A stretch of DNA of 16,225 nucleotides from contig CAMMKE010000021.1 in the NCBI GenBank assembly GCA_946497375.1, positions 1 to 16,225 on the forward strand, in the 5' to 3' direction. This document shows, in pieces, positions 8,151 through 15,352 of the stretch. A program made the translations under genes and the position numbers. This stretch comes from an uncultured Mycoplasmatota bacterium. Its GTDB lineage: Bacteria > Bacillota_I > Bacilli_A > RF39 > UBA660. Position 1 is the first letter of the stretch. Each line of letters begins with the position of its first letter. Under the pieces are notes generated by a model. The model made no database searches. It saw nothing but the letters and a program-made list of their open reading frames with translations, and had not been told where the DNA came from.

Positions 8151-8795
8151 ATGGCAATGACAGGATTTAATCCAGAAATTGTAAATGCATCTATAAAAAA
8201 TGTACAAAGTGCATATGAGGAGCTAATGTCAGTCTTAGGGGACCAAATGCAAAGAGATTTTGTAGATGGTATGCAAGACAAATGGGCATGTAAGGAGGCA
8301 CAGGAGTTCTTTACTAATTCTTTTAAACCCACTATTGAAAGCATAATTAAAAGTTCTACTGCTACTTTTGAAAGTGTAGTAACATCTATGGGTAGTGCTG
8401 GAAGAGCCTGGGCAGAAGATACCAAAACAAGCTATAACCCACCAGCTTTTTCAGCAGATAATAAACAAATAGATGCTAGTGTTATTCAGGAAAATGTTGG
8501 CGGTATTAGAGGAATTGATAAAGATTCAGCTGCAACTGTAGCTGCTAAATTGCCTGGATTGGCAACTAGTGCAAAAGATGCATTAGATAATGCTAAGAAA
8601 GCTGTTCAAAATTCCGGATTTGTTGGAGGTACTCAAGAAGAATCATTAATTAATTCACTTGAACAAATTAAAACTAAAATTACTAATGTTGTTGATGAAG
8701 TAACAGAGAAAATTGAAGAAGTTGTTGAAAATACTATTTCTGAGTATGGTGATACAGGTACTAGAATAGCAGAAGCTTTTACACTTCAAGGATAA
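8151..8795 (+). CDS. WXG100-like secreted protein, long form (214 residues)
   Basis: Probable T7SS substrate or secretion partner. WXG100 proteins are about 100-residue helical hairpins with a W-x-G turn. Here the first ~95 residues fit that outline: helix, the turn W45-A46-C47 (the Gly replaced by Cys), then helix (KEAQEFFTNSFKPTIESI). A Pro/Ser linker (YNPPAFSAD, about 99-107) and a second region rich in Ala, Gly and charged helix follow, so the protein is about twice the standard length. There is no signal peptide and no membrane segment, as expected for T7SS export. The start ATG at 8151 has AAGGT at 8139-8143; an ATG at 8144 is out of frame and soon stops. It has its own consensus promoter and is followed by two hairpins, consistent with high, separately controlled expression. 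Family membership is inferred from pattern and context. Confidence 0.7.
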   Translation: MAMTGFNPEIVNASIKNVQSAYEELMSVLGDQMQRDFVDGMQDKWACKEAQEFFTNSFKPTIESIIKSSTATFESVVTSMGSAGRAWAEDTKTSYNPPAFSADNKQIDASVIQENVGGIRGIDKDSAATVAAKLPGLATSAKDALDNAKKAVQNSGFVGGTQEESLINSLEQIKTKITNVVDEVTEKIEEVVENTISEYGDTGTRIAEAFTLQG

Positions 8796-8823
8796 AATTG
8801 ATAAATTGATAAGCTGATAAGCT
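8791..8823 (+). repeat. Four tandem GATAA units at the 3' end of the WXG-like gene
   Basis: Consecutive units read GATAAAATT (8791-8799), GATAAATT (8800-8807), GATAAGCT (8808-8815) and GATAAGCT (8816-8823), the last two identical. The first contains the stop codon of the WXG-like gene. The array sits directly before the hairpin pair. Its function is unknown; replication slippage is the simplest origin. Confidence 0.55.
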
Positions 8824-8824
8824 A

Positions 8825-8845
8825 TTTAGAAATTTATTTTCTAAA
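8825..8845 (+). other. First hairpin of the post-WXG pair
   Basis: A perfect 8-bp stem (TTTAGAAA at 8825-8832, TTTCTAAA at 8838-8845) has a 5-base loop TTTAT. Its 3' arm shares three bases (8843-8845) with the 5' arm of the next hairpin, so full formation of one weakens the base of the other. No T-tract follows directly. Confidence 0.55.
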
Positions 8846-8881
8846 TATATGGAAACTACATTATGTAGTTTTTATATATTT
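8843..8881 (+). terminator. Long hairpin, probable terminator/attenuator between the WXG-like gene and the effector cassette
   Basis: An inner perfect 8-bp stem (AAACTACA at 8853-8860, TGTAGTTT at 8864-8871) with loop TTA is followed by T residues. Outside it, AAATATAT (8843-8850) pairs with ATATATTT (8874-8881), and GG (8851-8852) can pair with TT (8872-8873) as G-U in RNA, giving an 18-bp stem. It lies 24 bases before the next start codon. I see no convincing promoter between it and 8905, so the effector genes probably depend on read-through, making them polar to the WXG-like gene. Confidence 0.68.
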
Positions 8882-8904
8882 GGAAAATGGTTAGGTGATA
8901 ATCT

Positions 8905-9468
8905 ATGGAAATTAATGTATTGGCACTAGAAAAAGAGCGTGAGAGACTAATAAAAAGTATAGAATCTTTTTATGATAATATTTTAAATATTTATAATGAG
9001 CTTAATTGGGCTAGTGGTTATTGGAATGATTTCCATGCAAGACTTTTCTTTACAAACGTAAATTCAGAAAAAATTAAGTTAAATAACACTTATAGTGAAC
9101 TTAAAACTTTAAATGATGTTTATACTTCTTTAATTAATCAATATAAAAGAATAGGTAATAAAATTAGGGTTAATTTAGAAGGAAAAGATAAAGTAATAGC
9201 AAAGTTTAATGAATTAAGAGAGAATATAAACGAATTAATAGTTTTATATAATGACTTGGATTTAAGCTTTTGTACTAGTACAATTGCCAATAAATTAATT
9301 AAACAAAAACAAGATTTGTTAAATATAAAGGAAGATTTAATCCAAGATAAAGAAAAAATAAAAGATATATTTGAAAAGATAGAAGAAATAGAAAAAGATG
9401 TTAATTTAAAATTATCTAAGATAAATATTGAGGTAATAAAAGAAGCAGATATAAATGAATTTATGTAG
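8905..9468 (+). CDS. Helical WXG-like effector-partner candidate, 187 residues
   Basis: I do not recognise a named family. The protein is almost entirely helical, with a turn-like segment W35-A36-S37-G38-Y39-W40 between two helices (WASG and YWND), reminiscent of the WXG100 hairpin, and long charged heptad-like helices from about residue 75 to 175 that look coiled-coil. There is no signal peptide and no membrane segment. The ATG at 8905 follows AGGTGAT at 8893-8899. It is the first of three small helical genes placed directly upstream of the large toxin; in LXG toxin operons the equivalent slots hold small WXG-like targeting proteins that bind the toxin N terminus. That role is inferred here. 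It is longer than those partners usually are (around 100 residues). Confidence 0.72.
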   Translation: MEINVLALEKERERLIKSIESFYDNILNIYNELNWASGYWNDFHARLFFTNVNSEKIKLNNTYSELKTLNDVYTSLINQYKRIGNKIRVNLEGKDKVIAKFNELRENINELIVLYNDLDLSFCTSTIANKLIKQKQDLLNIKEDLIQDKEKIKDIFEKIEEIEKDVNLKLSKINIEVIKEADINEFM

Positions 9469-9477
9469 GTGATAAAA

Positions 9478-9774
9478 ATGAATGGTAATTTTCTTAATAC
9501 TGAAGAAATATCTAAAACTATTAAAAATTTGGAGTTAGAAACAAAAGAAGAAAAACTAAATCTTGATGATATTAAAACTTCATTAGAAACATTAAATCTT
9601 AATTATAAGACAGATAATTCTGATAAGTTAAATAATTTAGCTTTTATGTTAAATAATAAATTTAAAATAATTTCTTCTATTCATGATGATAATATATTAG
9701 TTTTAAATAAAAATATGGAAACATATATTGCAACTGGTGAAAAAGTATCTAAGATGTTTGATGATATTATTTAG
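9478..9774 (+). CDS. Small helical T7SS effector-partner candidate, 98 residues
   Basis: WXG100-sized helical protein without a W-x-G motif. The second half (ISSIHDDNILVLNKNMETYI, then ATGEKVSKMFDDII) forms one long helix with a Y-x-x-x-G-E-K pattern near the C terminus, resembling the small DUF-type partners found upstream of T7SS toxins, although I cannot assign a family. The start ATG at 9478 is chosen over the GTG at 9469 because AGGTGAT at 9467-9473 is the ribosome binding site and would overlap the GTG. The upstream stop TAG lies at 9466-9468 and the downstream gene begins 14 bases after its own stop, so it is in the cassette operon. The likely role is toxin binding and delivery to EssC, by analogy. 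Confidence 0.68.
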   Translation: MNGNFLNTEEISKTIKNLELETKEEKLNLDDIKTSLETLNLNYKTDNSDKLNNLAFMLNNKFKIISSIHDDNILVLNKNMETYIATGEKVSKMFDDII

Positions 9775-9788
9775 TGAGGTGTTACTTT

Positions 9789-10031
9789 ATGGATAATGAA
9801 TTAATTAAAGAGAAATATAGACAGTTATTAAATAAACTTTATCGTATTAAAAGTAAATATAAAGAATTAGATAGCGCTTTTGATGATTTAAATAGTAGTA
9901 TTAAAGAAAATTTAATAGTAGATGGGGAAATAATAGTAGTTGACAGCTTCAATAATATAAAAAACACTGTTAATTCATTAGAAAATGAACTAGCAAATAA
10001 TATAATACCTAATGTCAGTAATAAAATATAA
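9789..10031 (+). CDS. Small helical T7SS effector-partner candidate, 80 residues
   Basis: Short helical-hairpin protein: a charged first helix (KEKYRQLLNKLYRIKSKYKE), a short beta-like or turn segment (VDGEIIVVDSF) and a second helix (NTVNSLENELANNI). Size and outline suit a WXG100-superfamily partner of a T7SS toxin, without W-x-G. The start ATG at 9789 is chosen because GAGGTG at 9776-9781 lies 7 bases upstream; an in-frame GTG at 9774 has no ribosome binding site. It is the third of three such genes and sits 34 bases before the toxin start. Function is inferred from position and fold outline only. Confidence 0.66.
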   Translation: MDNELIKEKYRQLLNKLYRIKSKYKELDSAFDDLNSSIKENLIVDGEIIVVDSFNNIKNTVNSLENELANNIIPNVSNKI

Positions 10032-10065
10032 AACTACCTTGTAATAATCTAAAGGGAGGCTTACT

Positions 10066-13000
10066 ATGGATAAGATAAAAATAGCAATGGATGTATCAAA
10101 AGCAATGGCCAATTTAAATAAATATGTTACTAATAATATTAACTCCTCTAAAACTAATAATAGTAAGCCTGTTGAGAGTATAGATTTAGATGATATTAGT
10201 AATAATGCTGAAGTTAATCAAACAGATATTTCTAGTAATCAAGTAAATGTTTCTGATATAGCGAATAGTTATAATATAGATACAACGGATTTAGAGATAT
10301 ATCAAGCTAGTTTAGAAAAAGAATTAGAGTTATATCAAGTTATGTTAGAAGATACTGAAAATGAACTTGGAATACTAAAAGAAGATGCCTTTGCAGAATC
10401 AGGAACAAATCTGTCTGTTATAGAAGATATGTGTAAAGATTATGAGAATACTATAACGAGTGAAATATATCAGTTAATAGAACAATATAAAATATCTTGT
10501 CCAGAAGAAAAGCTAGAAAAGTTTGGAATAAATCAAGCTGATGTAACGAGTATGTCTTATGCTGAACTTTTTGAAATACTAAAAGAAAAAGATGATGATG
10601 TAAAAGAGAAACTTGCCTCTATTGAGGAATATAAAAAAGAAAATTTAGATAAAGCGATAAGTGAAAATACAGAGTTTTCTACATATGATGAGTATTTGAA
10701 AAGAATAGAAGAATTAGAAAGCCAACAAGTAACATTAAACTCTGCTATATATAAAACAGAACAATTAAAGAAGATGGCTAAATATGAGTTTTTAGTCAAA
10801 GAAGAAGATTACCAAAACTTTAATTATGAGTGTCAAATAGATAAAAGCGTAATAGAAGAAATGCGAATGCAGATGGGTACACAAGTATCATATAGTGAAT
10901 ATTGTTCTAAGACAGGAGATAAAATAAGTCCTTTAGAATTTTGTATATGGGTACAAGATAATTATCCTGATACAACAGCAACAGCGATGGATAATGAGAC
11001 CTTACTAAAAACATTAATATCTGTAGCAGATGAAGATAGTGATTTAATTAAAACATATAATTATTTATTTGAAAAAGAAGGAATAGAATCAGCCAATAAA
11101 TATCTTGAAGATATAGAAGACCAAATAAATCAATTGGCAGGACAAAAGAAAGCTGAAGAGTTTTTAGCAGGTTTAGAGAAAGATGAGAATGGTAATTATA
11201 ATTATGAAGATATAATGAATCATTTTAAAGTTACAGGTAAGGGTTTAGGAGATGGAGCCCAGTCATTCTTCTTAGGACTAGCAGCCTGGCATCAATCTAG
11301 TGATGTATATAGTGTTGAAGAGTATGAGAGTTTATATATATTAGAAGCACTAAGTGGTGATAAAGAGTTTGCTAATTTTTTAGATAATAATTATGAGATA
11401 AGTATGAGTGTTGGAAATATGTTACCAAGTATGGCAGCAGGGATGTTATTAACTCCAGCAGCAGGAGCATTTTTGATGGGAGCATCAGCAGGAGGAAATA
11501 GTTATCATCAAGCTTTAGTAAATGGAGCAAGTATAAGAGATGCAGTGTTCTATGGAGTATTATCAGGAACATCAGAAGCAACACTAGAGAAATATTTAGG
11601 AGCAATACCGGGATTAAGTGATATTAAAGTAAGTTCATTAAAAGACTTAGGAAAGTCAGTCTTAAAAGAAGGAACAGAAGAGTGGACTCAAGAATATGTA
11701 GATGCAGCCTTAAGAGGAACAGTCTTAGGAGAACAAATAGAAGGTGACCAGTTAAATGGTGATGCTTTAAAGAGTTTTATTTATGGTGCAATAATTGGTG
11801 GAATTATGAATAGTCCATCAGCTATAAGTGGTGAAGTTAGTAATAGAACTGGAAGTAGTAATATAGAAAGTAATATAACAAATACGGTTAATGAAGATGT
11901 CAGTAATTTAACTAGTGAGGTAAAAGACTCTATATCTGCTATTAATTCATCTGTTATCCAAGAAAGTGTAAGTAAAAGTATAGCAGAAAAAATATCTAAA
12001 TCAATAAAATCTTTAAATATACCAGGATTAAGTGCAATTAAGAAAATTACTGAAGGAAGCAAAAATATGGCTCTTTCTACTTCTAATGCTATAAATACTG
12101 AAAGTATTATTGATAAGGTTACTTCTGCAGGTATAGATAATATTGAATTTCTTGAATCTGATATAAGAGCTTTAATGGGTTCTGCTACTGAAGAAAATGA
12201 TGCTGATATATGGGATGCAAAAAGAGTTAAGGATGTTTTTTATAAAGCTTTAAAGGGAAAATTTAAAAAATCATATATTGACAGTATTGTTGATGATGTT
12301 AACATTATAGATGCTAATGAATGGGAAGAATTTGTTAAAAAAAGGGGCCATAGTAGTGATGTTCGTGGCTTCGTAGATAAAAATCATAATGTGTATTATC
12401 CATCAAATGCAAGTATGCATACCGTTATACATGAATTATTTCACAAGTTTTCAGAGCTTAGAAATTTAACTGTTAAAACATCTGAAGGCACAAAAAGAAT
12501 AGTTTCAGGAATACTTGAGTTTTATCCAGATGGTATTAATAATATTCTTTCAAATGAATGTTTAACTGATTATTTAGCATCAAAACATTATGATCAAAAA
12601 ATTTATTCTTATAATTATGATGATGTAGGAATAAGATTGTGGGAGAGAATAGATAATGCACTTTATGAACGGTATGGTGAAAATGATATTTTATTAGATA
12701 GTTATTTGAATAATGACCCTGATACTATAAGAAGTATTTTTGATAGGTATGTTTATGATGGGGCATATACTGAATTATCTAAAAGGTTAGGACATTTTTT
12801 TGGAAATTCTAAAATAAGTGGGCTAGTCAGTCAATTTGAGAAAGCAATAAATCCTATGGGTATTAAAGAAAGAGTCCATTCTATTTTTAATAATACAAGG
12901 TCTAATGAACAACATGAAAAGATTGATAATAATATTAAAGAAGAGGATTCTAGCAATAAAAAGAATGAAGAAAGTGGTAGCTTTATATTTATGAATCCAC

Positions 13001-15048
13001 GTACTTCTAGATATTTAGATAATTTATTTAATGAAATGAGTGAAAATTGTGGTAAAGAAAACGCTATAAAATATTTAGAAGATTATATTAAGACTGGAGA
13101 TAAAGAAGAATTAGCTGCAGCTACTTTTATATTATTTAAAAAATTAGATGGTTTAAATACTACTGATATGAAGCGATATTTATTAATGAAAGGTTATATA
13201 TCAGAAGAAAATTATGATAGGTTACTGATAGGTAGAAGAAATAGTTATAATGAAGGAATTGAAATAACTGAAAAATTGCCTAATATAGATGAAGGAAGTG
13301 AGATAACTGCTAAGTTAACTTCATCAATTGAACATTCAATTAATGCTGATGCTAAAGTTTTTCAGGATAAATATGATATTGCCAATTATTTTAATGATGC
13401 TAATCAATTTCTTCTAAATCAATTAGAAATAATTGCTAATACTACTGATAATCCAGAAATAAAAATTGCCTATGCTAACATGTCGCATGAATCTGTTAGA
13501 GATATTGACTATAAAGATTATCTTAAATATTTATCTAGAAAAGATAAAAAGACTTTTAAAAAGTTACAAATTCTTGATAAAATTGGAAACAGTTATACTG
13601 AGACTGAAAAAGACTTGATTCAAGCATATACTTTAGTAGCTGGTCCGGCAGTAACAGCATACTTAAGACATGCGATTACTAATTTTAAAGGTGGCATTTT
13701 TAATGGTAAGAAAAAGTCATCAATTAACGAATATCTATTCAAATCCATAAATTATACCGGTAAATTTAACGAATTATTCAAGTATATTAATGTTGACGAA
13801 TATGTCCAAGCTATGGATAACATTATTGAAAAATCAGAACCTTTAAAAGATGATATTTTAGTATATCGTGGTATAGATGACTTATATTTAGATGGTAATA
13901 GAATTAATACTTTTAATATTGGTCAAAGATTTAATGATCAAGCTTTTATGAGTACTTCACTTATACCTAAAAAAATTTTTAGTACTAGACGTATATCACT
14001 AGAAATAGAAGTACCTAAAGGAACTAAAGCTGCCTATCTAGAAAAGTTTACAGGTATTAAAAACTATAATCAGCAAGAATTGTTATTAGGACGTAATAAT
14101 GAATTTGAAATTATATCCTATCCTAAGATAGATCAAAATACTGGGCAAATAAAAATAAGAGCCAGATTAATACCTCAGGAAAAGTCTGTTGTATCTAGTC
14201 TTAATTTAGAAAAAATTAAGAGTAAAAATCAATCACTAAGCTACTATAATAATTTTGTTTCTAAGTCTAGTTCTCTAGCACAAAAACAAATAGATCTTTA
14301 TGATGTAATGAATTCATTTAAAGAAAAAGGTTTATTAGGAAGATTTGAAAGCGAGGTTAGATATTTAAAAAGCAATGATATTTATAATATTAATATTCCT
14401 GAACATAATATAGATCATGTTGAAAGAGTACTATTTTATTCAATGTATATGGGAGAAGAACTAGGATTAAGCATTGATCAAATGAATATATTAATAGAAG
14501 CTGCTAAATTTCATGATTCAGGTAGAGTAAATCTTCAAACTGATACTAATCATGCTGAACTTAGTGCTATTAAAGCTATGAAAGAATTAGAGAATAACTA
14601 TAGTGAAGAAGAACTTAATAAAATAGCAGCAGTAATAGAGTATCATGAAGCAAGTGATACTAATGCAGATATTAATAGAATATTTAGTAAATATAACATT
14701 AGTAATAGCGATGCTAATGATGTATATAGAATTGCTACTATTTTAAAAGATGCTGATGCCTTAGATAGAGTTAGGTTTCCAGGTAACTTGAACGAGAAAT
14801 ATTTACGAAACGAACTTGCTACTAAATTAATAAAATCATCTTATCAAATTCAAGAAATACGAGGAAATAAAGAAATGACAGATAATATGCTTGAACAAAA
14901 ATATACTAAAGAACAATTAGATAACATTGTAGAATTAAAGAAACTTGGTGTTTCTGATTACTTAATTAACTTCTATAATAAATATAATACAAGAAATGTT
15001 TACAATAGTATAAGAAATATTATAGAGAATGGAGGTCATAATGGATAA
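10066..15048 (+). CDS. Giant modular toxin: zincin-like protease, mono-ADP-ribosyltransferase and HD phosphohydrolase signatures
   Basis: A 1660-residue putative T7SS effector with three enzyme signatures. The N terminus (1-420) is helical and coiled-coil and is not recognisably LXG. Residues 446-482 are a Gly/Ala-rich hydrophobic stretch, followed by another at 566-586; these may insert into or cross a membrane. Domain 1 (about 700-870) has H789-E790-L-F-H793 and the downstream NECLTD with E831, a gluzincin-like layout (HExxH plus NExxxD). Domain 2 (about 1180-1385) shows the ADP-ribosyltransferase triad: R1268 in VYRG, S1296-T-S1298 in FMSTS, and Q1336-x-E1338 in QQELLLGR. Domain 3 (about 1430-1600) has HD-family residues H1447/H1451, H1483-D1484, H1496, H1527 and the late D1562-A-D1564. 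There is no signal peptide. The ATG at 10066 follows AAGGGAGG at 10052-10059. Codon preference changes inside the gene (see findings). The 3' end overlaps the candidate immunity gene by 8 bases. The domains are clear; the targets are unknown, and export by this EssC is inferred. Confidence 0.88.
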   Translation: MDKIKIAMDVSKAMANLNKYVTNNINSSKTNNSKPVESIDLDDISNNAEVNQTDISSNQVNVSDIANSYNIDTTDLEIYQASLEKELELYQVMLEDTENELGILKEDAFAESGTNLSVIEDMCKDYENTITSEIYQLIEQYKISCPEEKLEKFGINQADVTSMSYAELFEILKEKDDDVKEKLASIEEYKKENLDKAISENTEFSTYDEYLKRIEELESQQVTLNSAIYKTEQLKKMAKYEFLVKEEDYQNFNYECQIDKSVIEEMRMQMGTQVSYSEYCSKTGDKISPLEFCIWVQDNYPDTTATAMDNETLLKTLISVADEDSDLIKTYNYLFEKEGIESANKYLEDIEDQINQLAGQKKAEEFLAGLEKDENGNYNYEDIMNHFKVTGKGLGDGAQSFFLGLAAWHQSSDVYSVEEYESLYILEALSGDKEFANFLDNNYEISMSVGNMLPSMAAGMLLTPAAGAFLMGASAGGNSYHQALVNGASIRDAVFYGVLSGTSEATLEKYLGAIPGLSDIKVSSLKDLGKSVLKEGTEEWTQEYVDAALRGTVLGEQIEGDQLNGDALKSFIYGAIIGGIMNSPSAISGEVSNRTGSSNIESNITNTVNEDVSNLTSEVKDSISAINSSVIQESVSKSIAEKISKSIKSLNIPGLSAIKKITEGSKNMALSTSNAINTESIIDKVTSAGIDNIEFLESDIRALMGSATEENDADIWDAKRVKDVFYKALKGKFKKSYIDSIVDDVNIIDANEWEEFVKKRGHSSDVRGFVDKNHNVYYPSNASMHTVIHELFHKFSELRNLTVKTSEGTKRIVSGILEFYPDGINNILSNECLTDYLASKHYDQKIYSYNYDDVGIRLWERIDNALYERYGENDILLDSYLNNDPDTIRSIFDRYVYDGAYTELSKRLGHFFGNSKISGLVSQFEKAINPMGIKERVHSIFNNTRSNEQHEKIDNNIKEEDSSNKKNEESGSFIFMNPRTSRYLDNLFNEMSENCGKENAIKYLEDYIKTGDKEELAAATFILFKKLDGLNTTDMKRYLLMKGYISEENYDRLLIGRRNSYNEGIEITEKLPNIDEGSEITAKLTSSIEHSINADAKVFQDKYDIANYFNDANQFLLNQLEIIANTTDNPEIKIAYANMSHESVRDIDYKDYLKYLSRKDKKTFKKLQILDKIGNSYTETEKDLIQAYTLVAGPAVTAYLRHAITNFKGGIFNGKKKSSINEYLFKSINYTGKFNELFKYINVDEYVQAMDNIIEKSEPLKDDILVYRGIDDLYLDGNRINTFNIGQRFNDQAFMSTSLIPKKIFSTRRISLEIEVPKGTKAAYLEKFTGIKNYNQQELLLGRNNEFEIISYPKIDQNTGQIKIRARLIPQEKSVVSSLNLEKIKSKNQSLSYYNNFVSKSSSLAQKQIDLYDVMNSFKEKGLLGRFESEVRYLKSNDIYNINIPEHNIDHVERVLFYSMYMGEELGLSIDQMNILIEAAKFHDSGRVNLQTDTNHAELSAIKAMKELENNYSEEELNKIAAVIEYHEASDTNADINRIFSKYNISNSDANDVYRIATILKDADALDRVRFPGNLNEKYLRNELATKLIKSSYQIQEIRGNKEMTDNMLEQKYTKEQLDNIVELKKLGVSDYLINFYNKYNTRNVYNSIRNIIENGGHNG

Positions 15049-15352
15049 TTTTAGTTTTAATGATTTAATATTTAAAGATGAAAATGGTAATAAAGTTGCT
15101 GATAATGAGCAATACATAAAGTCTTTACAAAAAAATTTATCTTTTAAAGAAAAATTAGAAGTTGGAGATATTGTTAAATTAAAAGGAGAAGATTCTAGTT
15201 ATGAAGTTATATATATTGACTATGAAATACCAGGTATAGGAATAGTAGATTATGCTGCTAAAAATATTAGTAGAGATGAAAATGATTTAACTCTTTTTAA
15301 TCAAAAAGACATATTAGAAAAGGTAGATAAGCATAAACAAAATGGTAGATAA
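15041..15352 (+). CDS. Candidate immunity protein for the giant toxin, 103 residues
   Basis: Small soluble protein with a helical N-terminal third and a compact beta-rich centre (VGDIVKLKGEDSSYEVIYID, then YEIPGIGIVDYAAKN) that looks like a small barrel; I do not recognise a family. The ATG at 15041 has GGAGG at 15031-15035, inside the toxin gene, and the coding regions overlap by 8 bases, so the two proteins are co-translated. An upstream in-frame ATG at 15029 overlaps the ribosome binding site and is less likely. Position directly after a polymorphic toxin is the usual place for a cognate immunity gene. The alternative is a toxin-stabilising or regulatory protein. It overlaps the kinase gene by 11 bases at its 3' end. 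No signal peptide, so it would act in the cytoplasm of the producer or a sibling recipient. Confidence 0.6.
   Translation: MDNFSFNDLIFKDENGNKVADNEQYIKSLQKNLSFKEKLEVGDIVKLKGEDSSYEVIYIDYEIPGIGIVDYAAKNISRDENDLTLFNQKDILEKVDKHKQNGR

Noticed and set aside
8144..8170. ATG at 8144 as the start of the WXG-like gene
   Set aside because: It is out of frame and hits a stop after eight codons. ATG 8151 is in frame with good spacing from AAGGT.
10557..10800. Possible frameshift or internal start inside the toxin N-terminal coiled-coil
   Set aside because: The + frame is continuous with consistent helical coding. Nothing supports an internal gene.
10066..11300. Toxin N terminus as an LXG domain
   Set aside because: No LxG motif in the expected helical hairpin context is visible. 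The region is helical but not recognisable as LXG without a profile search.
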